Assembly: GCA_944548615.1 (NCBI GenBank)
Contig: OX155963.1
Span: forward strand, 25,677,336 to 25,741,335
DNA length: 64,000 nucleotides
Origin: Micropterix aruncella
Taxonomy: Eukaryota; Arthropoda; Insecta; Lepidoptera; Micropterigidae
Direction: 5' to 3'
The notes beneath the pieces were generated by a model. The model ran no database searches and was not told where the DNA came from. It saw nothing but the letters and a program-made list of their open reading frames with translations. The position numbers and the translations under genes were made by a program. Shown here piece after piece: positions 24,495 through 35,206 of this stretch; within the stretch, counting starts at the first letter, position 1, and the number at the start of each line of letters is the position of its first letter.

Positions 24495-24775
24495 TTTCGG
24501 AATGTACTTAATCAGAGCTTTCATTTGACACTAACCAAGCTATATTTATGCTATTTAAGTTAGTTACTTTAGACATTTAGACAACTACTTACTTGATATT
24601 TAGTCATTTAAGGTGCCCCAGGATACCATAACCATTCTAGCAATATTACACATTTCCAAATTGGTTCAAGCGTTCAGAAGTTATGGTGGAATAAAGAAAA
24701 GAAAAACATACATAGATGAACTCAGAACACATTACACTCCTTTTTTGTTGGGCAGTCTTGTAAAAATAGTTTAAA
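24495..24775 (-). repeat. rB MITE, copy 4, reverse
   Basis: The reverse complement matches 5085-5440 and ends at the rB left terminus (GCAGTCTTGTAAAAAT, near 24775). It starts 10 bp after the TIR element above. Confidence 0.8.
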
Positions 24776-25258
24776 CGATGGAGAAGGAGATGTGCGTTAG
24801 AGCGTAACGTAAAAATATCATTCGTATCGTTCCTTTACAGAAACTACCTGCCGAACAAAGAACCGGCTGAATTAGTTTGAAAACATCTCGTCCGGCCATA
24901 GATTATGCCGCGTGATGTTCGATTGCTAGTTTAATGCTGGAAAAGTAAAAAACTTTATTCCGTATTCTGCTCTAACAATAAGCCTGTCTCGTTGGCATGA
25001 ACTAATTCCGGTTTTAGTTCACGTAAAAACGCAATCGGGCCTATTACCTATATACAAATCTGGCAAGTAATTGTATAGTAAAAATAGCAATAAATATGCG
25101 GGATTAATTTTCATTACAAATTAACTTCTAATAGTCCCATTGACGCAATCTCAAAATCAGCATTTAAAAAGCTTTATTTCATAATGTTTTCCAGTTCTCA
25201 ACCCCTTAGATTGCTTTATAACGCTGTAAGCTCAAGATGTAAGTAAACTTGCATCTTG
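24776..25258. other. Unassigned sequence
   Basis: No recognisable gene or repeat. Confidence 0.35.
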
Positions 25259-25303
25259 CTTTCTCCGTAGATTGCCTTCTCCGTAGATTGCTTTCTCCGT
25301 TAG
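25259..25303 (+). repeat. Short minisatellite, ~17-bp unit
   Basis: Three copies of TTTCTCCGTAGATTGC-like units in tandem. Confidence 0.85.
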
Positions 25304-25317
25304 GACTCTCATATAAA

Positions 25318-26445
25318 TAACGTGGCTACGAAGGTGCTAATCCTTGGACATGTATTCAATGAACTGAGGAATATTCTGCATTCCAAAACACTAAAAACTG
25401 TTTATTATGCTTTATGTGAAACGCTTATTACTTACGGCATAATTGGATGGGGTGGATGTGGTAAAACCCTGCTAGAGCCATTGCAAGTTGTGCAGAAATT
25501 TATATTAAATATTATTCTACGTAGACCATATCGCCATTCCACTAATTAACTTAATAAGGAAGCTAAATCCTTGATTGTAGGCAACTTTTTCTAAAAACTT
25601 CCCTCTTAAGGCTATTTTTGGACAATAACTCAAATTTAGGAATAATTCAGAACCGACGACCAACGAGACAAGTTTTAGAAAATAGCATAATATTACCCAG
25701 AATGAAAACATCATTTGGGCAAAGACATTACTCTTTCATTGCGCCAAGATTTTACAATCTGATCAATATGGAAATAAAATGAATTTGACATTTAGGGAAT
25801 TCAAAAATAAATTAAAGGAATGGTTATCGAATCATGACAGACTAACCATACATCAAATGTTAGAAATAATAGTTTAATAAAACTTAGGTGCACAAATTAT
25901 TAACATATTTTTAAACATGTATGTTGACTATATTTTAACATTGAACTAACTACCAAAAATTGTTTGACTTTATTGTTATATATTATTTTGAGAATGAATT
26001 GTACTTTTTTGACTAGGTATTTTTATATTAAAACCTATATTACTTAATATACATTTAATATTAATGACTGTTTCTTTCTTTTCTCACATATAACTTTATT
26101 TATATTATTTATTCGAATTTTATATTATATTTATTGCCGATTATATAATGGAATTGCATTTTATTTATTATTCTTTTAATATTTTTTATTATTATTATGT
26201 TTTTTTTCGAAGACCACATTTTAGGGCAATTTAGTGTTATTAGCTTTTTACTAAAACTTGCACATTTGTAAGCAATCAAGCAATCAAGCGTACTTGATTG
26301 TAATATTAGTGTCCTGTCACCCTAGAATAGTCGGGCTAGTCCCAGTTGGGTGACAGAATCAAATAGGTTTTGCCATTTGGTTGCTGTTATTTTTGTAAGC
26401 AAATCAATGTTTATAGTAATAAATTCTCAAATAAATAAATAAAAT
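25318..26445 (+). pseudogene. CR1/L2-like LINE (rF): RT C-terminal remnant and 3' UTR
   Basis: 25322-25546 reads LRNILHSKTLKTVYYALCET, then LITYGIIGWGG and LEPLQVVQKFILNIIL. This is the conserved region after the reverse-transcriptase domain in CR1/L2/Daphne-like LINEs. The frame breaks after about 75 codons, but the rest of the C-terminus continues in other frames to the stop near 25876 (FKNKLKEWL-like end, then SNHDRLTIHQMLEIIV). A ~570-bp 3' UTR with CACCCAACTGGGACTAGCCC in reverse ends in AATAAATAAATAAAATAATA. 5'-truncated, non-functional. Confidence 0.85.
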
Positions 26446-26605
26446 AATAAAAAAATCTTTTTGTAGTAAGTATATCCACCCCACTCTCTGCAGATCCGAA
26501 TGTACTTAACTTCGGGCTAGCTCTAAAACTGCCCTCTCTGCTCCATATGCCAACTCCGGAATAATAGAAACCTCGATTATCTTCAATTATAAGGATAAGG
26601 CTACT

Positions 26606-27197
26606 AGAGCTGTCAACTATAATGGGCGAACCCGTCATCTCAGGAAGTTTTAACGATATCAGATCGTTCTGCCCCCCGTGAGGTGAACGTAGAAGACTTG
26701 GGACGAAAACAGTCCACTGTCTAGTTACGCCACTCGCCCGTATAATAAGAGACCAACATTTGCAACCAGATCTCACGACTGGTTACAGCTCTCCCTCCCT
26801 ACGTAGCGGTGATACGGTGTCTACCGAATCTATCGCGGACCACGGCATCCTTTGCCCGACTGTTCACCCGGTATGGTGTAGCCGATTGGTCGTTTCAAGA
26901 GCAGCTGTCGAAAGGTTAACAACTACCCCTGCTCTATAGGAGACAGTACTGTTTTCAGACTGCCCCGGCTGTCGGTCAGAATGCGCAATCGATTGGCTTA
27001 CGCCGTACGGTGCGCAAACCGTACAGGAGCGGCCGAAGGTTGACTCCTAGGGGAACTGGCCTGGTTGACTCCTAGGGGAGTATATAATATTACCCTGGCT
27101 CGCACTTCTGCGTGGAGGCTGTTGAACCGTGCGTTTGCCTGACCCTAAACACATGGGTCTTAGAGGCCTAACTGCAACAGGGTCTATTAACTTCCGG
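26606..27197 (+). repeat. rA repeat, copy 4
   Basis: Begins at the rA 5' end (TGTCAACTATAATGGGCGAA, near 26609) and runs to CAACAGGGTCTATTAACTT, with the block TGACTCCTAGGGGA duplicated near 27040-27080. The preceding 160 bp (26446-26605) is unassigned. Confidence 0.88.
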
Positions 27198-27230
27198 TAT
27201 ACATAGACATTTGAAAACGCATAACAACTA

Positions 27231-28246
27231 TTTTCGCGCTATTAACTTTATTGTAACACGCCACCAGAGCGCGCAGCAGCACATCAACTTCCATACCGCC
27301 CAACCGATCGCCATGAAAATTGCAATTTTTTATTTATTTATTTATTTAAGAATTAATTACTATGAAACATTGATTAGCTTATAAAAATAACAGGAACCGA
27401 ATGGCAAAACCTTAACCTTTTGCTTATTTGTTTCTGTCACCCAACTGGGACTAGCCCGTTCTAGGGTGGACAGGACTCCAATATTACAATCAAGTTTGCT
27501 TGATTGCTTGGTTGCTTACAAATATACAAGTTTTAGTAAAAAGCTAATGACACTAAATTGCCCTAAAATGTGGTCTTCAGAATATATATTTTTTTAATAA
27601 TAATAAAAAAATATTAAAAGATAATAAAATAAATAAAATGCAATTCCATTATTTAATCGGCAATAAATATCATATAAAATTCCAATAAATAAAATAAATA
27701 TAGTTATATGTGAGAAAAGAAAGAAACAGTCATTAATATTTATTAATATAAAATTACCTAGTCTAAAAAGCATACTTCATTGTCAAAGTCAAATAATTTT
27801 TGGTAGTTAGTTCAATGTTAAAATATACTTAACATATATGTTTAAAAAATATGTTAATAATTTGTACACCTAAGTTTTATTATACTATTATTTCTAACAT
27901 TTGATGTATGGTTAGTCTGTCATGATTCGATAACCATTTCTTTAATTTATTTTTGAATTCCATAAATTTTTATTTCCATATTGATCAGATTGTAAAATCT
28001 CTGCGCAATAAAAGAGTAATGTCTTTGTCCAAATGATGTTTTCCTTCTGGGTATTATTAGGCTATTTTCTAAAACTTGTCTCGTTAGTCGCCGGTTCTGA
28101 ATTATTCCTAAATTTGAGTTACTGTCCAAAAAAAGACATTTGAGCCCACTTAATATTTTCGCGCTTTTCACTTTGTTGTAACTCGCTTATAGATGGAGCT
28201 GCAGCACATCAACTTATATACCGTCCAACCGATCTCCTTGAAAAAT
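27231..28246. repeat. Direct repeats flanking a LINE insertion
   Basis: 27231-27322 and 28156-28246 are about 80% identical (TTTTCGCGCT..., GCAGCACATCAACTT, CCAACCGATC) and lie on either side of the rF LINE at 27335-28150. They are too long and too diverged for a normal target duplication. They may be two copies of another repeat, or an older tandem pair into which the LINE inserted. Confidence 0.7.
27335..28150 (-). pseudogene. CR1/L2-like LINE 3' end (rF), minus strand
   Basis: TTTATTTATTTATTTA tail at the 27335 side. The coding remnant on the minus strand (28150-27947) reads LGIIQNRRLTRQVLENSLII, then PRRKTSFGQRHYSFIAQRFY. This matches, in another copy, the region 25625-25790. It represents the very C-terminal part of the LINE polyprotein and its 3' UTR. 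Confidence 0.8.
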
Positions 28247-28250
28247 GGTA

Positions 28251-28611
28251 TATTAGGTATTATTTCTTTAATTTTATTTTATTTTATTCGGGAAACAGAC
28301 AGTACAAAAACACATTTATTAAATCAAAATATAACAAACATAAACTATTTATATGTTTCTACCTATTAAACGGTCATACAGTACCTACGTTATTCTATAT
28401 AAAAGAAAAGTTTAAAATATACAAGCATTTTATAAAGTGAAATTATTAGGGTTTTTTAAATAAATAGAAAATATTCTGAAAATTAATTGCAAAGTTACTA
28501 AACAGTCCAAAGTATCAAAAGAGTAAATATAAAGTAAATAGAGCAGAAAAAACAGTAAATAGTTTCATAAACATGTATATTAATATGGTAATAAATGAAT
28601 TAATTATTAAA
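28251..28611. other. Unassigned AT-rich DNA
   Basis: Nothing recognised. Confidence 0.4.
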
Positions 28612-29180
28612 TTCTTCTTCTCCGTCGTTCCCTCATTACTGAGGATCGTGGCCACTAGACAACAGTTTGCCTACGAGGCTCCTCCACTTCGACCTGTCTT
28701 CTGCATGGCGGGTCGCAGATTGTATTGACCCTTTTGTAACTTCTTTGATGAGGTCGTTGCATCTGGCCGGTGATCTGCCTCTGCTTCTTCTTCCCTCCAC
28801 TTGACCCCTGGAAAGCATTTTCTCCAGATTCTCTGGGTTTTTCCTGGTAACATGACCGAAGAACTGCAGGACCCTTCTCATGCATACGGTGGAGAGCCTC
28901 ACTTGGATGCCGAGTTCTTCCAGGACAGATTTGTTGGTGCGGCGTGCTGTCCATGGGATTCCTAGCATTTTACACCAACACCACATCTCCAGTGCATCGA
29001 TTTTGGTGCGTATCCGAGCCTTCAGGGTCCATGTCTCCGATGCATAGAGAAAGATCGAGAAAACCAGAGCTTGAACCAGCCCGACCTTAGTCCGCTTGCT
29101 TATACCCCGATTCTTCCACAGCCTTTCTAGCTTGCTCATGGCCGATCTTGCCATCTGGCTTCTGCGTGAGACTATAATAG
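28612..29180 (-). pseudogene. RTE-like LINE: endonuclease-RT polyprotein C-terminus
   Basis: The open minus-strand frame down to 28636 contains SKLERLWKNRGISKRTKVGL, VFSIFLYASETWTL, LEMWCWCKMLGIPWTARRTN and RVLQFFGHVTR, and ends SGHDPQ. LYxxETWTL, FExxCLRxILxIxWxxxxTN and RxLxxFGHVxR are the conserved post-RT region of RTE-type non-LTR retrotransposons. The 3' end is a TTCTTCTTCTCC (minus: GGAGAAGAAGAA) tail near 28612. Upstream of about 29180 the similarity stops, so the copy is 5'-truncated and lacks the RT catalytic core. The retained ~170 codons are uninterrupted, which suggests a fairly young insertion. Confidence 0.88.
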
Positions 29181-29383
29181 ATAAGACAATAAAATATATA
29201 ATTATGTAATGAAACACATTATGAGAACGAAAAATAGAAAAAAGGAATAAGTTATGTAAATACAATGATAAGAGGAGGATAACTATTTTCATAATATACA
29301 GATTACTTATTATACTTACTTATACGGATATAACGTGGGCAACGCCGGGTAATATTACTATATATAATCAATGGTAATAGCAA

Positions 29384-29447
29384 TATCATGATGGGCCCGA
29401 CTCCGGTTGGTGAATTCCATAGCAGCTCTGATTGTATTAATTATTAT
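29384..29447 (+). repeat. Second copy of the RLE-LINE 3' tail
   Basis: ATGATGGGCCCGACTCCGGT, GGTGAATTCCAT and GTATTAATTATTATAAT closely match 33469-33533, which lies just downstream of the RLE-type retrotransposon frame at 32456-33370. Interpreted as an extremely 5'-truncated insertion of the same family. Confidence 0.85.
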
Positions 29448-29944
29448 AATGTTGGGTGTTATCCATAATACAAGCCGGCGAAAGGACGTGACGATATTTG
29501 CGCGCCGGACTCAGGTGTGGCGGCCGCTTCTTGTTTATGGGCCGTATTCTAGCGATGGCGTCGCGTCGCTCGCCTCCTTTATGGCCCCTAAAGATGGCGC
29601 GCTTCAATTCAATATGGCGCCGATAATGATCTCATTAAATAATAAGACCGCCGCTCATAATGCCCGCCGTTTGAATAGATAAAGCAGGAAACCGGATTAT
29701 TTCTCACGTTAATTCAACTTGATGTGTATCGCCATGTTCATTAAACTTGTAGAACTAACCACAACTCTAAGCGAGGAGTTTAAAAAGGGAGCTTCTGCTT
29801 TGATTATTTAACTTTTTACTGACTATTTTAGTTATTGTGTTGAGTGGCTTTTAGTAGGTAGCCATTAAAATTATTAACTATTCTAATTAATAAGCTTTTA
29901 ATTGGTTTCGTAATAAGATTTTTCTATGAATATCTTTTATTAAC
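29448..29944. other. GC-rich island, possibly regulatory
   Basis: 29475-29690 is CpG-rich (for example GCGCGCCGGACTC, GGCGGCCGC and GATGGCGCGC) in AT-rich surroundings. A 91-codon + frame crosses it but has no recognised domain and no convincing splice sites. The rest to 29944 is AT-rich. Confidence 0.35.
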
Positions 29945-30745
29945 AATATCAGATTTGCTGATGACATCTTCTTGATAGCTGACACCAAGCAGAGCTTGCA
30001 GAAACTCGTGGACATCGTCACAGTAGCGAGTGCGTTATACGGCATTAACATCAACGTCAAAAAGACCAAATACGTAGTAAGTCGAACACCGCAGTCAGTC
30101 AAGCTGTTTCATAAATATCGATGGTACAGACCTTGAAAGAGTGAGCCAATACAAATACCTGGGTGTCATAGTCAACGACTAAGGAGACCGCAGTGTCGAA
30201 ATTAAATGCCGAATCGAGCAGGCCCGTAGCGCCTTTCGAAAAATGGAGAAAATCGTTTGTGACCGTAATTTGAACCTTAATCTACGCACGCGTATAGCAA
30301 AATGCTACGTATTCTCCGTCCTCCTATACGGAGCTGAGGCCTGGACACTCACAGAAAGGATGGCCAAGCGCCTTGAAGCGTTTGAGATGTGGGTGTATCG
30401 GAGAATGCTTAAAATATCGTGGGTCCAGAAGGTTCTAAATTCAACAGTCCTTCAAAGACTGAATAAAAAAGGGACAGGGGTAGGTACTTAAGACCGTAAA
30501 GAGACGCAAGCTCGAATACTTCGGCCACATAATGCGCAACCCCAAATACGAACTCCTACAAATAGTAACCCAGGGAAAAATTGAAGGCAAGAGGAGGCCT
30601 GGAAGGCCAATGACATCATGGCTGCAAAATCTACACCAGTGCTTCCAGCTGAGCACTGACGCATTGTTTCGTGCGGCGGTCCCCAAGACTGAAATCAGCA
30701 AGATGATTGCCAACCTTCGTTAGGAGATGGCACTACAAGAAGAAA
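29945..30745 (+). pseudogene. RTE-like LINE: RT palm end and C-terminal region
   Basis: Starts inside the reverse transcriptase at RFADDIFLIAD (about 29948-29982; FADD is the catalytic box). It continues through VSQYKYLGVIVND (about 30139-30178) to FRKMEKIVCDRNLNLNLRTR, VFSVLLYGAEAWTL and FEMWVYRRMLKISW. Stops and frameshifts occur (for example near 30180 and 30490). The remaining part (KLEYFGHIMRN, GKIEGKRRPGRP) is in other frames. The 3' end is AAGAAGAAAAAGATAA. 5'-truncated and dead. It belongs to the same broad clade as, but is distinct from, the minus-strand copy at 28612-29180. Confidence 0.88.
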
Positions 30746-30890
30746 AAGATAAATATCTGTTCGTAGGTTCCAAAGTTCCTTAGATGCTGTTTTGTATTTT
30801 TCAATTTAATAGCTAAATTCTTAACAAGACTACCTACCTTAACAAGAATACCTACCTAGGTACTACCTGACACAAATATTTTGACACATC

Positions 30891-31186
30891 TAAGGGGCTC
30901 TCTAGACGATCAAGCATGCTTGTCAAGCATCGCGTCGCGGGCTGGGAGGGGATCGTAAACCGCAGGAAATATTCACTTTTTTTTTAAATATTTACTAATA
31001 ACGCCTAATTTTGTAGTTTTATGCCAGGGAGTCCCGTCATTCATCAAGCAATTACGCCTAATTAACGTGACTCCCTGGTTAATTAATAATTAAACTACAA
31101 AATTAGGCATTTTTGGTAAATATTAAAAAATATATATTTGCATATTTCGCTTGACAAGCATGCTTGATCGTCTAGAGAGCCCCTAA
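30891..31186. mobile_element. Near-palindromic MITE with TAA duplication
   Basis: The 290-bp element (30894-31183) has perfect 35-bp terminal inverted repeats (GGGGCTCTCTAGACGATCAA... at 30894-30928 and its complement at 31149-31183). It is bounded by TAA at 30891-30893 and 31184-31186. Much of the interior also pairs (ACGCCTAATTTTGTAGTTT against AAACTACAAAATTAGGC; CCAGGGAGTC against GACTCCCTGG). A 3-bp TAA duplication and GGG-starting TIRs fit a PIF/Harbinger-type MITE. Perfect TIRs imply recent activity. Confidence 0.88.
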
Positions 31187-31284
31187 GAGCGATTTTTAGC
31201 TTTCAATTGGACACGACGTAAGTGTAATGTAGGTACCTACCTAACGTAATGGAGATCCACTCTTTGGTAATATGTAAAAAAAAA

Positions 31285-31880
31285 TAAAAAATTGGTTGTG
31301 TCACCCCAAGACTTTCCGGTAAGTAGCCGAGGACAGATTTCATATGAACTTTAATTACACAAATATAATCGAGAAGCCCTCTCTCGGCCGGTGGATGAAC
31401 CCGGTTGGGTTCCATTGCAGCCGCCTCGGGCGCGATTCGTTTCTTGGCTAAGGGCGGGGTTGGGCCAAGCGCCAACAGATAGTCCTAATATTTGGTTAAA
31501 ATTTACGGCTGATTTAAATATTATTAGTGTAGCTTGTATTTGCGATATCCTAACCAAATTTCACAATGTGATTTCCGGCCAACAAGGTCTGTGTACCAAA
31601 TTTCAAGTCTTCTAAGTCTGATATTTCGAGATTGTAATATGAGTACCTAGTTCGCCCCTGGAGGACTGATTTAAGCCACAACCATTTCAACTCTTGCCAT
31701 GACCAAATGATGCCTGCATAACAAATTTCAGCTCAATCGGATTAAGCATTTGGGCGCTAATACACACACACACACAGAAACACAGACACACAGCCAGGCT
31801 TCAATCTGGAAACGGTCTTAATCGTGTCAGGAGAGCTCAAAATGGATTCGACTTCATCTCGATTCTTTTTAGCACATTCA
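31285..31880 (+). repeat. rE repeat, longest copy
   Basis: About 600 bp: a GC-rich 5' section (AACCCGGTTGGGTTCCATTG), a middle section shared with 22230-22500, then CGGATTAAGCATTTGGGCGC, ACACACACACACACAGAAAC and GGCTTCAATCTGGAAACGGT. The ending is also present at 63236-63350. Non-coding retroposon-like family, possibly a LINE 3' UTR derivative. Confidence 0.8.
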
Positions 31881-32245
31881 AAAAGTTTTAATTTTTGTTG
31901 TTTGGTGGACCAGGTGAGTACAATGCGTAAATAATTTGAAAATCATGTCAATCTCTGCTCATAATTTTTAAATTTTGATTTTTAAAATAAGCCAGTTTGA
32001 AGAAAACCCCACTCTTGGTATAGCCAAATTGATTTTTCATAGTTATGTTCATAATTCATTTATGTACAGATTGACTATTTTTTAAAATATTTAAATTTAT
32101 AATAAAAAATATGGAAGCTTTTAAAAATAAAATGAGCTACTTAAATACCTATTTATGTATAAATGAAGAATACAGGTAGTCAAAATATAAAAACGAATAG
32201 TCAGTAATAAAACAGTCAAATTGATAACATAAAAATTACAACAAT
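31881..32245. other. Unassigned AT-rich DNA
   Basis: Nothing recognised. Confidence 0.4.
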
Positions 32246-33535
32246 AAAAATGGTGCTCTGCTCTACGCAAACTCCAGAATAACCAAAAATTCGATTCTGT
32301 GCAATTCCAAAGATCCGGCAATATCGAAGCACGTAATAAGTGGCTGTAGTGATTCAAATGAACTACAAGCCCGCGTAGACTTCCACAAAAGGTTCCTTAC
32401 TGGAATCAGCCAGAATGGCACTGGTCTGGGGTATGGCAGTACAACCACGAGCGACGTGGACTTGAAGAAGTCTCTTTTGCGGGGAGATTACGACAGCAAG
32501 AGTATGGCTCATGCTATTGGCCTTCAATGCCAGAATGACTGGACAACAATTGGTGACTTTTGCATTCCGCCTCCAATGCACTGGAAGGTAATGCTCTATG
32601 ACTGGACGCCAGAGATGCTGAAATTTTATTTGAATGCCTTTCAGCATACACTTCCAGACCCCAGTAACCTCGCTCGTTGGAGCTTTGCCGAGGATAGTTC
32701 TTGTCCCCTCTGTAGCAATACCCCTTGCACAGCTAGACATATTCTAGCTGGCTGCAAGGTGGCCTTAGATCAAGGACGGTACACTTACCGCCATGACAAA
32801 GTTCTCGCTGTTATTCGCGAGGTAATTAGTCTCTCAGTGGCTCGTGCCAACAAGGGTTTGACAGTATCCTCCAAACCCCCAATACAGTTTGTGCGGGATG
32901 GCTCTAAAGGCAAAAAACATTTAACTACAAAACCTTTCTCAATAATCGAGAAAGCTACAGATTGGACTCTGGAGGTTGATTCGGTCTCTAAGCAGTATAA
33001 ATTCCCTGAAAGTCTCGGATGCACAGCCCTCCGTCCAGATATAACTCTTTACTCTCTATCTCGGAAGGTGGCTCTTATTGTAGAATTAACTGTTCCATGG
33101 GAATCAAATATCCCAAAAGACCACGAGTACAAATTAAATAAATACCATGATCTTGCAAATGCCGTAACCCGGAACGGCTTCACTGTTCACCTTCACGCGG
33201 TGGAAGTTGGCGCTCGTGGCCTGCCAGCTAAATCTCTATTTCACCTCTTTAAAGATCTTGGCCTTTCCAGAAAAATAATCAACTCTTTCTTAGAAAAATT
33301 ATCTAAAACTGCGATTTGCGCATCTCAAATTCTATGGCTTCGAAGGGGGAGTGAATGGGTGGCAAGGTGAACGCTCACATGTGGCAAGACAGCTGTCCTA
33401 AACCTACCACAGCCGGTTCGTAAGTCCGGAATCCACTGCTCACCCCCCAGAAGTGTAAAAAATAGTATTATGATGGGCCCGACTCCGGTCGGTGAATTCC
33501 ATGGCAGCTCCGTTTGTATTTATTATTATAGAAAT
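32246..33535 (+). mobile_element. 5'-truncated RLE-type non-LTR retrotransposon
   Basis: Unit made of the coding remnant (open frame 32228-33370) plus a ~165-bp 3' UTR ending in GTATTTATTATTATAG. The UTR tail is repeated at 29384-29447. The AT-rich TTA-type tail resembles the (TAA)-type sites used by some R4/Dong elements, but clade membership is inference. The reverse transcriptase itself is missing. Confidence 0.75.
32456..33370 (+). CDS. Retrotransposon C-terminus: CCHC finger and restriction-like endonuclease
   Basis: This is a 304-codon open frame (really open from 32228; the GTG at 32456 is not a proven start). In early-branching non-LTR retrotransposons (R2, R4/Dong, NeSL, HERO and relatives) this region follows the reverse transcriptase and encodes the nuclease that nicks the target DNA. 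Visible motifs, numbered from 32456: C83-x2-C86-x8-H95-x4-C100, the typical CCHC finger; RHD at 112-114, in the place of the R/KHN motif; RPD at 193-195 with E210 14 residues after the aspartate, the PD-x(n)-E nuclease core; and KYHDL at 229-233. All expected nuclease residues appear present and there are no stops. Upstream residues (ALLYANSRITKNSIL, 32258-32302) also look element-derived. Whether it is merely a young truncated insertion or retained for function cannot be told here. Confidence 0.85.
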   Translation: MDLKKSLLRGDYDSKSMAHAIGLQCQNDWTTIGDFCIPPPMHWKVMLYDWTPEMLKFYLNAFQHTLPDPSNLARWSFAEDSSCPLCSNTPCTARHILAGCKVALDQGRYTYRHDKVLAVIREVISLSVARANKGLTVSSKPPIQFVRDGSKGKKHLTTKPFSIIEKATDWTLEVDSVSKQYKFPESLGCTALRPDITLYSLSRKVALIVELTVPWESNIPKDHEYKLNKYHDLANAVTRNGFTVHLHAVEVGARGLPAKSLFHLFKDLGLSRKIINSFLEKLSKTAICASQILWLRRGSEWVAR

Positions 33536-33689
33536 AGTAATCAAAAATTTTATTATAATAATCTATACCCCTCTCCGATTATCAAAATTATTGGAATTAG
33601 TCAATAGTTAAAAGAAAAATTATATAGTCATAAAGGATTAGAAAATTTAATACTGTCAAAGTCCTTAATAGAATAAATTGAGTTCTTAA

Positions 33690-34085
33690 TAAGATTTTTT
33701 TTATTTATTATTTATTAAAGGTAAAGCACAAAATATAATTTCTTGCAGCATTACAAAAAAAAAATGTGTTTGGACCAAAAATAGAGCACACTGCAGCATC
33801 TTGGTCACTACGTCAACACCGCCTAACTAGGCTTAGGCCTGTAACAAGGCAGGTGTACCAAGAAATATTTTACCTGTACACACAAAAAATATCGAAAATT
33901 AAAAATATATTTTTGTCATAAATATCTTTAAAAAATCAATTTAAATATCATCAAAAAGTATTTGAAATTATAATCACAATGTCCTGGACTTTTTCCTTAA
34001 ATTGAAGGTCTCTAAGACCTCTGACGCATAATAAAATCTTGTTGTAAAAAAAGTGATACAGGAAACTATTTCTAACCTTATGAAT
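33690..34085 (-). pseudogene. LINE C-terminus and 3' UTR (rJ), minus strand
   Basis: A minus-strand reading near 34080-33960 gives RNSFLYHFFYNKILLCVRGL then RDLQFKEKV, the typical last part of a CR1/L2-like polyprotein. The UTR block CGCCTAACTAGGCTTAGGCC and the TTTATTTATTATTTATT tail at 33690 match 8290-8480. Truncated at the 5' end. Confidence 0.65.
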
Positions 34086-34087
34086 AT

Positions 34088-34190
34088 GATAAAACGAATT
34101 TACCGCGTGAAGTTTGTAGCACCCAACGTTTCGGCGACGTTGCAGCCGCTATTGCAAATCAGGACAACGGCGGCTAACAGCGGCGGCTAA
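34088..34190 (+). repeat. rD repeat fragment
   Basis: AAAACGAATTTACCGCGTGA, GCACCCAACGTTTCGGCGAC and GTTGCAGCCGC match the rD left arm. GGACAACGGCGGCTAACAGC-like sequence follows. Confidence 0.8.
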
Positions 34191-34460
34191 AAGCAGCGGT
34201 CTAACAGCCTAAATAAAAATTCAACAATTTGCACTAATAATTTAATGTACTATCCCTGTTATCATTGCTTAAATACAAGGGTATTTTTAATCAATCAGTC
34301 CCTTATAAAAACAACATTCATTATCAATGTTATTATAGATGGCCAAATAAATTGACATTAGTTTCGCCGGGCAGTGCCATCAGCGCCACCTACATGTCGC
34401 CGTCGCAGAATGGTTGCCTAAACGTACCTACTATAGCATTAAATTATCAACAATCTATAT

Positions 34461-34833
34461 AAGCGTTCTTCAACCTTCTTAGATCGCGACCCCCCTCTTT
34501 TGGGTAAAAAAACTTTTACGCAATCCCCCTTAGGCTATCCCTAAATAATTGTAAATATTCAAGATGCACTATTAGATCAGCGTGGTCGCTATTTTTGGGA
34601 GTAATGTTTAAATTCTGTTTGTTTTCATATAAGATCAACCAAACGTTTTGAAAAAGCAACAATAAATATAACACATAATAAATATTTCTCTCTTCCGAAG
34701 CTGTGAATCTTTGCTTATTATATTTTTTAAATGTACTATTTAAGATTTTTATTTTGAAACCCTGTGACCCCCATCCCACCCCCCCTCCCGGGATCCTTCA
34801 GAGGGTCGTTACCCACTGGTTTGAAAATCGCTG
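34461..34833. mobile_element. hAT-like MITE
   Basis: The left end AAGCGTTCTTCAACC and the right end GGTTTGAAAATCGCTG are imperfect inverted repeats of the CAGCG..TCAA..CC hAT type, with inner GCGACCCCCC/GGGTCGTTACC. No clear 8-bp duplication remains. Non-coding. Confidence 0.55.
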
Positions 34834-35206
34834 CCATAAATAATCAAAGGTCATATGAATCTTTAGACCTTTATCTGAATATTAGTAAAGCGTTTGTAGT
34901 TAAAACATTTGTAATTATAATCTTGTGCACACTAAATTATATGGTGATGTTTTATTTTGGCAGTTTTGTGTTGTGCATGTGCAGCGTTGCACTCGGCTTT
35001 AAGTGACCATCACCTAGTCTAGATGCTGACCTCGTTGCCTATTTGATGGCATTATTCTTTTGCCCATATCTACTTTACCACCTGTGGTTCTCAAACTTTC
35101 TTGTTATTAAATGAATTTAATGGTCTGTCTTTCTGTAAATTTTAGCAATCCGAACTGTTATATGTCGACGTATCATATCAGTATTCAGTTTATTTGCATA
35201 ATCTAT

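Noticed and set aside
32121..32740. Minus-strand open frames overlapping the RLE frame
   Set aside because: Antisense shadows of the retrotransposon coding sequence, with no domain of their own.
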